Part shown: positions 56,280 through 64,000 of the stretch, one piece after another | Numbering within the stretch: position 1 is the stretch's first letter | Layout: every line of letters starts with the position of its first letter | Assembly: GCF_018812025.1 (NCBI RefSeq) | Contig: NC_063062.1 | Span: 36,225,228 to 36,289,227, forward strand | DNA length: 64,000 nucleotides | Direction: 5' to 3' | DNA from: Megalobrama amblycephala | Taxonomy: Eukaryota > Chordata > Actinopteri > Cypriniformes > Xenocyprididae | The notes under the pieces: generated by a model | Database searches by the model: none | The model's input: only the letters and a program-made list of their open reading frames with translations | Told to the model about the DNA's origin: nothing | Made by a program: the position numbers and the translations under genes

Positions 56280-57310
56280 TTTTGTTCCCTTGAAAGTTTA
56301 TTTTAAAACAATATATTATAATGAAAATGGGCATTGCCATCCCATGGAATGTAAACAGTTCATTTAAATTATATATAAACAAACATGAAACGAAAGCACA
56401 ACACAATATACAGTTTTCCCACTTTTCGAAAAAACGAAATAAATAAGTTTTAAGTTAACAAAAGGCAAAAGCGTGTCTTTTCACAAGGCAAAAAAAAAGA
56501 CAATATAAAACACAACCTACGGACATCAGAACTCACAGTTCATGTTATTTGCAAATGACAAGTTTCGCCTCTTAAATAAAAAATAAGAGTGCAGAAGACG
56601 AAGGCCGTGGTATAGCTTGACTTCTTTCTGGTACATTGTCATTTTCACATTCATGTTGGCTTGCATATGAACATTTTTGACTCTTCCTTGTGGATATCTC
56701 TGACTATTATCACTGAGATACAGGACAGTGGAGTGTATCGATAGCACTTTAAAATGATCCTGAGATTCCAACATTGAGACTCTGTGCAGCTGGTCTTCAT
56801 TAAAGCTAAGAGATAGCTCGTGCAAAGCAGACAAACGGGCTCAAAGAAACAAACAAAAAAAAGCCTCATCTACATTGTTCCTTCTTCGAAATGCATACAA
56901 AACAAAACTGCAAGCAATGCATATTACAAAAAAGCAATAAATAGTTTTTGTTTTTTTTTAGAAAGCACTACGGTTAAACTACATGGTAATACTGTCCATT
57001 TAAAAATGCCTTAACTAAAGGCTACAGTATGTTCAGGGAGCGGGTTAGACGTTACACTAGATGTATATACTCTAAGTTGCTCGGCTTTGGTTAGACTACA
57101 GATGGGTGCCTTGGGAAGGTTCGTCCTACAGACAAAACACTGCAGAACAACTCCCAAAGCAAATAAACCTAAAGTGAAGTTCCCACTGCAGCTTCGAACT
57201 GGTATACAACAGTATACATTGTCAACAAAGTTTCTTGCGTTCGTCAACTTTCACATGGAGCGCTTTACGAATCAAGTGAGTGAGCATGCAATATGCACAG
57301 GTAATGGTTT
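56280..57310 (-). other. 3' untranslated region of the ZFP36-family gene
   Basis: About 1 kb downstream of the stop codon, AT-rich. AATAAA on the minus strand at 56297-56302 is a suitable polyadenylation signal, placing the mRNA end near 56280. It carries AU-rich motifs at 56438-56446 and 56937-56943. The exact end is inferred. Confidence 0.6.
56438..56446 (-). promoter_or_regulatory. AU-rich element nonamer (UUAUUUAUU)
   Basis: On the minus strand it reads TTATTTATT, the optimal binding site of ZFP36-family tandem CCCH fingers. A second core, TATTTAT, lies at 56937-56943. Its location in the 3'UTR of a gene of this family suggests negative feedback on its own mRNA, as established for tristetraprolin. 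Confidence 0.6.
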
Positions 57311-58369
57311 CTAGTCGTCTGAGACAGACAGGCGGCTGAAGATGGGCAGACGCCTGCCCTCGATGCCGGGAGAGTCGCAGCCGCTCAGGCTGCTGGAGCT
57401 GGTGTAGTCGTCCTGGTCGGAAAGAGAGTCCGCAGACGCGCTCCGCTGCAGAGCCGACAGGCCCGTGAGCGCGTATGCCAGGTTTTGCACGCTCTCCGAG
57501 TCGCTGATGGCGTAGAAGCTCCCGTTGGCACCCAGATCTGCGAACGGATGGCTGTGTTTTAGGGTCCCGGGCTCGGGGAACAGAGGGGACAGCAGTTCGG
57601 GACTACCTGTGGACGGCGGCGGGGACACCGACGACGATCTGGAGAAGGCCAGGGCGTCCGGTACGGCGTGGAAACCGCCGAGGGTTTGAGGTTGCGAGGA
57701 GAAGCCGCTGAAGCTGACGCTCTGGCGGAGCTGCGGTCGCTCTCGGACGCTCTTCTGTCCGTGCGTGCTCTCCAAAAGGCCTTGCTGCTCGTCCGCGTTG
57801 TGTATGAAGTGACAGCGGGCGCCGTAGGGGCAGAATCCGATGGTGTGAAAGGTGCGACACGGCTCGGTCTTGTACTTGGGATGCCGGTTGAGGCCTCGCA
57901 GCTCTTCCATGCCGTGTGCGAACTGGCATTTGGCCCCGTACTTGCAGGTGCCGCTTTCCTCGTACGTACGGCAGAGCTCCGTCTTGTAGCGAGTAGACAG
58001 GGGCGCGGTTGAGGTCGTGCCGAGTATCTTTGAGGGGGACAGGGAGCTGTTGCTGATGCTGAGACCGGGCGGTGGCGGAAGAGGGCTGGCTGTCGGGCTC
58101 TCGCAGGCCGCCAGAGCGCTCACGTGACCCTCGATCATGCTCACGGAGCGGTCTACTCTGAAGGGGATGTGGTTTAGAGAGGAGCGCGGCAGCTGCTGCT
58201 TCGGCTCGCGGCTCCAGTGCTGGCTGATGGCCGGCAGAGGCCACGGGCTGCTGTCGTTGCTGTTGAATTTAGAGTTGGGAAGAGTCACCGGGCACAGGGA
58301 GTGTCTGCGCTGGAATCCCACCACACGCTGCTTCTGTGTGGCATCTGTTAGGTCAATACCGCGGAAGCT
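57311..58369 (-). CDS. zfp36l1: ZFP36/TIS11-family mRNA-decay zinc-finger protein, exon 2 (ZFP36L1-like)
   Basis: RNA-binding protein that recognises AU-rich 3'UTR elements and recruits deadenylases. Exon 2 starts after the acceptor TTCCCAG (AG ends at 58370) and encodes 352 residues; with exon 1 the protein is 370 residues. It contains two CX8CX5CX3H fingers, each with the family lead-in: [19 protein letters not shown] and [18 protein letters not shown], spaced by 18 residues. The second lead-in is KTEPC instead of the usual KTELC. The GF-RRHS-VTLP-SKF segment and the [15 protein letters not shown]-terminus (CNOT1-binding motif) fit ZFP36L1/L2 better than ZFP36. Serine-rich regions are likely kinase targets. 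Paralogue identity is a best match by memory of the family, not a search. Confidence 0.92.
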   Translation of the reverse strand, partial: SFRGIDLTDATQKQRVVGFQRRHSLCPVTLPNSKFNSNDSSPWPLPAISQHWSREPKQQLPRSSLNHIPFRVDRSVSMIEGHVSALAACESPTASPLPPPPGLSISNSSLSPSKILGTTSTAPLSTRYKTELCRTYEESGTCKYGAKCQFAHGMEELRGLNRHPKYKTEPCRTFHTIGFCPYGARCHFIHNADEQQGLLESTHGQKSVRERPQLRQSVSFSGFSSQPQTLGGFHAVPDALAFSRSSSVSPPPSTGSPELLSPLFPEPGTLKHSHPFADLGANGSFYAISDSESVQNLAYALTGLSALQRSASADSLSDQDDYTSSSSLSGCDSPGIEGRRLPIFSRLSVSDD

Positions 58370-58694
58370 CTGGGAACAGAGAGAGAGAGAGAGAGAGAGA
58401 CCTCAGTATAGTTGTAGTGCACAAGTTTCAGTGAAGCAAATAAGCAACTATGGGAAAGCATGAAGAAACACAAACCCTTAAAGGGATTGTTTTGGCTTGT
58501 CTTTATGTGCAGTTAAGGATCACATTGACGTGCATTTCAAGTACATGCAAAAAAAGACATTCTTCTTTTGTTTTCCACAGAAGAAAGAAAGTTTTGGAAC
58601 AACATTGCATTTAGTAAATGATGACTGAACTGTCCTTATAAATTGATTTGAATGCTTAATGTTTAAGTTCAAGAAACAAAGTTCATATTCTTAC
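58370..58694 (-). other. Intron of the ZFP36-family gene
   Basis: 325 bp with GT (58693-58694) and AG (58370-58371) ends; the donor is AAG|GTAAGA. A (GA)n tract at 58378-58401 makes up part of the pyrimidine tract on the coding strand. One short intron after a short first coding exon is the family's standard structure. Confidence 0.9.
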
Positions 58695-58748
58695 CTTGCA
58701 AAATTCGTCATCCAACTCAAGGAAGGGCGTGAGGAAATTTGACGGCAT
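58695..58748 (-). CDS. zfp36l1: ZFP36-family protein, exon 1 (18 codons)
   Basis: The ATG at 58748 encodes MPSNFLTPFLELDDEFCK, exactly 18 codons in phase 0, then the donor. ZFP36L1/L2 proteins have a similarly short first exon ending in an LCK-like tripeptide. The amphipathic N-terminus is a known site for deadenylase contacts in the family. The preceding 5'UTR is about 80 bp to the inferred start site. Confidence 0.88.
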
Positions 58749-58857
58749 TTTCAAGATGCCTGGCTGTGATTCTTTATGTCCAGTTAAGGATGTGTTGAAC
58801 TGCTCAACAACTGATGTCAAGCTCTGCTTCTGTTACAACCCCACTGTTGGAATCTCA

Positions 58858-58887
58858 TTTTATAAGCAGAAACTTCTAACCCCGCCC
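58858..58887 (-). promoter_or_regulatory. Core promoter of the ZFP36-family gene: TATA box and GC box
   Basis: TATAAAA reads on the minus strand at 58858-58864 and GGGCGGGG at 58880-58887, about 15 bp further upstream. A start site near 58830 would give an 80-base 5'UTR. A TATA box suits an immediate-early, inducible gene, as this family is. Start site inferred. Confidence 0.65.
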
Positions 58888-58889
58888 AG

Positions 58890-60565
58890 CTTTTGAAGAG
58901 GCGTGTTTTAGTGCTGGGTTCACACCCCTTCAAGAGTGAGGAAAGTTTGTGGAGGATTTCACAAAAGAGCAAACTTTAAGACATCTCAGATGATATTTTA
59001 AATCATGGTGGATTTACATGAAGGAAGTTTAGATTACTTTTAAAGTAGCTCCAAACAGGGTTGTTAGTTAACTAAAACCACTAAAAATGTATCTTAAATT
59101 CACAAGCTAAAAAATCCTTGAACTAAAATCTCTCAGAATAGGCTTTGCTTCTCAAGTTAGCATTAGGTTCTGTCTGCAACATTAAAATGAACGTTAGTAA
59201 ATACAGTTATCTCTCCTCTATTTGTTGTATTCAGCTGTAAATGACTCCTAACCTGAGGCCATTTTCACTACCGTCATTGTCATTGTGAGACACCTCATCA
59301 TACTTGATGGGGCAAATCAAGTGGGCAGTCGTAGCCCAAAATCAGCCTCACAGGGATGGGAGTCCCTGGGAAACCCCTGGGAGGAATGAAAACGAGGCAG
59401 TGTCATAATTCATTACAGAGATCCAAGACCGTTCAGCTGCATTAAACCGATTAGTCATCTGTACATAATAGTCCATTATCACCAATTTTGAGTCAATGAT
59501 TTCCAGCAGTAAGGTTTAGTGTGAGGATTATACAGTGGTTTGTTGATAACCGTACTGCACTTTTGAGTCAGTAGTGTTTCTGAGCAGGTTGTTAGATCCT
59601 GCCATCACAATGAAAGTCAATTGGGTCCAGTGCTGTTTTGGACCCCATAAACTTTCATTGTAAGGTCTTGAAAATGTCTTCTTTTGGAAGATATGAACGA
59701 CATGTGGTTGAGATCTGGAACATGTAAATTAGTTAACTTCTGTTACTTTCTATTTTTTTTTTTTTTTCGTTTCTGGTATAGTTTTGCTTTCCCTTCTTCA
59801 TCATTCTTGCATTTACATCTGACCATGAAAAGAAACCACGAGCCGTTCTCACCACATCAACTCTTGTGAAACAAGACACTTCAAATATTAGCAAAGCTGA
59901 TGTGTGGTCAAAAGACACCACTGTCCCTTTAACACACAATGTGTCTTATCACATAGTGGAGCGTCAACACCTCATACAGTTCTGCTATGAGCACTTGTTG
60001 TTTTGTGACTGATAAAGACAGTTAAATTTGGGCAGGGAGATGCACAACTGAAAGCAAAGGCTTTATTTGTTTTCACCAAAGTGTAAGTGAGCCAGATTAA
60101 AGCAGGAGAGGCCTATTGTCTTTGTACAAAAAAGTACACTAGAGATAGGACGTGCTTTGAAAGCACTGTTTTGGATACCAGACACTAATGCAACACATTC
60201 ACTCGTGTCTTTTATTCTAAACTCAGACTCTCAGTGTTTGTGCTGATTTAATTGCAGGTATTGTGCTCAGCAGGCCTGAATAAGTTCTTTTGAGACTCAT
60301 GTCAAAAGACAAAATAGAGAAGATAGAGGCAATTGCACAATGATGGGCTTTTTGGTTGAAAAGGAGCTTAAAAAAAGGACAATTACACGACATAAAGGCC
60401 TCCTGGAGACCTGGGATGGGTGTTGTGCTCCTTCTTGATATATATAGGCCTTAATAATAATAAAAAAACAAAGATATGACATCCAAAGTATGTAAGGTAG
60501 TACAACTAGATCTCTTTTATTGAATCCAAAAGGTTTTAATTATATTTTGCCACATATTAATGTAT
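58890..60565. other. Upstream flank of the ZFP36-family gene
   Basis: No gene, and no repeat with defined ends. The poly(T) at 59751-59768 and short ORFs are not informative. Likely to hold upstream regulatory sequence, but no specific site is claimed. Confidence 0.4.
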
Positions 60566-60574
60566 TTTAAAAGT

Positions 60575-61200
60575 TTTGAAGTGTCAAAAGGTCATTCGGT
60601 TTAACCGTCCAAAGGCAAATACAGCCACTTAATTTGTGATTAAAATATCTTAAAATGTAATAAATGTATATATACCATAATGGAGATATAATTAAATTTG
60701 AAGTTTTATTAAGTGTTAACAATGAGATTATGTGGCTTTTATAATCAATTAGCACTGCTTTTGTCATTTTTTACAATATGGACAAAATTTGTCAACAAAA
60801 AGTCATTCGGTTTAACCAAAAATTCGGTTTTACCGAATGATACTTTTGGTTATACCAAATGACAATATTTTTAAACAACGCTAACAGGCTGATATCTAGC
60901 TAGATAGCAAAAGAACAATCAAACATTTTATATTTAGTACAAGTTTTTAAAATATTACTGCATTTTCCATGTTTTATAGCGGTTGCACCAAATGATCTGA
61001 TGTTTCGGGACATGCGTATGATCAAGTGAAAACATGAATTTTTCAAATAGTTAAAAGAGAGTGAGTTACTTTGCTTCATGACCATGTGGTCCTTTGCAGG
61101 TGTCTGAATGATGTCACATCCTGTCACATGATACTGACCGCATGACTTGATCCAAAATGGTCCCTTAATATTGGTTACTCCAAATGACATCAATGAAATT
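60575..61200. repeat. Interspersed repeat with 'cattcggtttaacc' motifs
   Basis: The motif 'gtcattcggtttaacc' occurs at about 60590 and 60802, and 'ttcggttttaccgaatga' at about 60823; near the right side 'ttggttactccaaatgac' (61170-61187) resembles its inverted form. It looks like a decayed inverted-repeat element. Family not named. Confidence 0.4.
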
Positions 61201-62145
61201 CATTTTTCCGGACATTCTTTCTCATAACAAAGCAATGACTTCAACACATAATTTTAATACCATTTTGCACTATGTTGATATATGATGTTATAAAATAATG
61301 CCAGAATAAAATATATATATATATATATATGAACCCTAAACTAAAGTGTGACCAAACAATGTTACCGACCCCAAACTTTTAAACAGTTGTGTATATATTT
61401 CCTTTTAAATAATTGTGATAGTAAATGTGGAACTAAATGTGAGCTATAAATAAGGCCTAAGTCAACTAACGAAAGTGTCTGATACTGAACCCTTGCCAGA
61501 CAGAAGGGTAAAATCTGCTCGTTTTTTTGTTCATAGACAGGAAGTAATGTGAAAGTCGCTGGGCTACTTATAGACGTCTTACATAAGGCAGAAAAACAAG
61601 TGGGTTATCAGCACCCACCCTCCAGCCGTTTAGGAGGTTAAACTGTAGCTGTGAGGTTTTGACCAGCTCTCTGCTGGCTCTCAGCGCAGCCGCTTTAACG
61701 AACTGTTTGATATGGAATGCTGCTTCTCTGAGCCCCATTAACACTAAATGATTTTGAGAACAAACCCACCAAGTCATCGTGATAATTGTCTGTGGATGAG
61801 AACAGATAATGACCCTCTCAGAAATGTGGTTTTGAAATAACATGTTTTAGGAGCCCCGTCTTGTAAACATGTACACTGAGCTCCTCAGAAAGCATTAAAC
61901 GATCATTTAGCTGTTCAGTGACTATGCACTATACACACTCTTTACTCCAGTGAATATTTATCAAGGTGGGGCTATGTTTGAAAGTCAGTTAGGCACGTAC
62001 TGTGCCTTAAAAGTCTACAAAAAAGTTACTGTTTACAGAACAATATATGGGGTAAGTTGTCACAACTGAATCAGCCTTAGGCCTTTAGAAAAATGTATGT
62101 AATACAGCACAAAAAGATGAGTTGATAGTTTGAAACTAATATCAT
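61201..62145. other. Intergenic sequence without recognised feature
   Basis: Contains a (TA)n at 61310-61330 and 'ccgaccccaaacttttaaac' at 61368, an end fragment related to the 32.6-kb repeat family. No gene. Confidence 0.4.
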
Positions 62146-62942
62146 TTGTGAAAAGAAGTGCACATATATCATTTTTAAAATACTGTACTTGGAGATAATA
62201 TCATATTAATGAAATAAAGCCACTTAAAAAGTGTACACTTTCACGACTATATTTCGTACACTCAAATACACAGTTTTTTAAAAGTGCACTTAATGTCACA
62301 TTAAATGTCACTTTTAAAAGTACATTTTAAATGTGTTAATGATGCTTTGTCATGTTTTAAAGAAGTACACTTATTTAAAGCACACGGAAATTACCTGATT
62401 ATAATTTTAACTAAAGTGTTATTTGACATTACATTTAAAATGAATGTACTTTAAATGTACTAAATTTCAAATTATGTGTATAATTGTGAAATTACATGCA
62501 AAGATGTGCATAAGTCCTACTTAAGTGGGTCAAAACAAAATACACTTAAGTTCAACTAACTGCATGTAATATAAACTTAAACTATAATACATTTGGTGAC
62601 ACTTTTGTATACACACATAAACTATTAACTACTACTTTTCCCTTAATGAACTCCTAATTTACTGCGTATTAATAGTTTGTAAGATAGTTGTTAAGTTTAG
62701 GTATTGATTAAGAATGTAGAATATAGTCATGCAGAATTAATATGTGCTTTATAATAAACAGCCAATATTAATATGTATGCTAATAAGCAACTAGTTAAAC
62801 GACTCCATTAAAGTGTAAATAACATGCAATTAAGTGTCCAAATACATTGCATTAATTTCACACTCAAGTATATTCTTTATAAGCACATTATTTCCATAAT
62901 AAGTAGTTTGGAAAAAGTTTTTTGAAGTGCACTTTTTCACAA
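62146..62942. mobile_element. Miniature element with 'TTGTGAAAAGAAGTGCAC' ends
   Basis: The left end TTGTGAAAAGAAGTGCAC is mirrored by GTGCACTTTTTCACAA at 62927-62942 with one gap. The interior is full of 'agtacactt/aagtgtact' variants. Target duplication is not clear. Related fragments are at 41810 and 53950. Confidence 0.6.
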
Positions 62943-64000
62943 GGGATTTTTGGGCTTTGGAGTAAAAACAACTTTCACACACATGGAAACATACTTTATT
63001 GGTCGCTTGCTTATTGGAGGTCAAAAGAGGCCAATATCCCTTTGATCCATATTCAGATGTACAGATAACTTGTCGTAGCACGTCTTCCTGTTCGGTCAGC
63101 ATGTGTTCCCATCAGAAGAGAAGTTTCCTTCCCCCTCAAACTATCATCTCGGCTTTACTGCCACTCTGACTTCACCCCCTCTGGAAATGGACCGACCTGC
63201 TTTGTGTTTTCTCCACAAGGGCCCTTTTGTTGCAGGGCTCCATATGCCAGACAAGGGACTCAAAGACTTGTTCCCCCAGCTCTGGCCGTAAACACGTCTG
63301 GCCTGGAGTGGGGGAAGGTTACGGAGGGAGTGGACGGTTTCTTGTGGAGCTGCAGTGGTGTGAATGGGGTGTGGGTCAGTTATAGGTCCGAACGTTGCTA
63401 AATCAATACGAGAAGCAGAGGGTGTATAGAAGCTGCCCTATGTGAGTGTATACGTCCTCTGTCCTGAACACAGTGCACAGAGCGGTTCCCACACACACAC
63501 ATACACACTGACCACAGGGACATACAACACCCTGCTTTAAAATGGAAAGACTGGTCGCAGATTGAATGAACACTTCCCAACTGAGAAAGACTCAGAGTCT
63601 CGCTGTATATGGACTCATTTACAATCATAAGACTCTAATATTTGGGAATGCACCAACATTAACATTCGGCCCCATATCGATAAGCAAATAGTAATTATTT
63701 AAAAAAAAAGAAAAGAAAAAGTAATATAATATAAAAATAATATTATACATTTAGATCTTTGCCATCATCTAACGCTTGCATAAAGTTAATCTTTAAAACA
63801 TAAATAATTTTATAACACTATTAAATGCAATTTTTAGTAAATCTCATATACATTGTGGAAATGCACTTGTTGCATTAAAAATTATTTATTTGTTTTTAGT
63901 TTTATTTACACAAGAGTATAGAATTTTAATAATAATTTTAAATAATAATTTAATAATAAATTATATAAATTCTATTTATTATTTAATTAGTGTGTTAGAA
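62943..64000. other. Intergenic sequence to window end
   Basis: A moderately GC-rich stretch at 63090-63400 has short unsupported ORFs on the plus strand; a (CA)n is at 63489-63508; the last 350 bp are AT-rich. No feature is supported. Confidence 0.4.

Noticed and set aside
57603..58463. Other long ORFs over the ZFP36-family exon (57603-58244 minus, 57668-58012 plus, 58137-58463 plus)
   Set aside because: They are alternative-frame shadows of a GC-rich coding exon; none shows a domain.
63103..63401. Short plus-strand ORFs in a GC-richer stretch
   Set aside because: Under 70 codons, with no splice context, domain or repeat support.

Overview
This is a vertebrate, almost certainly teleost and probably cyprinid (carp/zebrafish-like), genomic window. 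The evidence is its make-up: two-exon and single-large-exon vertebrate genes, long (TA)n microsatellites, DIRS-type tyrosine-recombinase elements, fish-type Tc1/hAT miniature transposons, a chromodomain Ty3/gypsy element and a gamma/epsilon-type endogenous retrovirus. The organism assignment is inference; no database search was possible.

Three host genes can be supported, all on the minus strand. Two are glycosyltransferase family 92 (GT92, DUF23) paralogues at 22.4-23.7 kb and 42.3-43.7 kb. Each has an N-terminal membrane anchor and a DxD motif on a large terminal exon preceded by a splice acceptor. The third, at 56.3-58.9 kb, is a ZFP36/TIS11-family tandem CCCH zinc-finger gene, closest to ZFP36L1. 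It has two coding exons, a TATA box, a GC box and a 3'UTR carrying the AU-rich nonamer bound by this same protein family.

The rest is largely mobile DNA in nested layers. From 0 to 12 kb, an older repeat is split by a DIRS-like element (969-11733). Its inverted termini and internal complementary region are intact, but it has lost most of the reverse transcriptase/RNase H region. That element is itself split by an endogenous retrovirus (2131-10291) with two nearly identical 478-bp LTRs, a 5-bp target duplication, and gag, pol and env, each broken at least once. From 12 to 21 kb there are a probable solo LTR, proline-rich relics, a TAAG-flanked miniature transposon whose empty site survives in a second copy at 52.9 kb, a hAT miniature element with a perfect 8-bp duplication, and a gag-protease relic.

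From 24 to 41 kb there is a Tc1 element containing a solo LTR, a tandem duplication interrupted by a TA-flanked element, an inverted pair of repeats forming a foldback, and a hAT-like composite (34363-38445) holding further elements. From 44 to 50.4 kb a Tc1 transposase gene is split by a minus-strand chromovirus (44593-50012). From about 55 kb to the end repeats are sparser and the ZFP36-family gene lies there.

Exact base counts and identities are read by eye. Ends defined by target duplications are the most reliable coordinates. The ages of insertions are ordered mainly by nesting.
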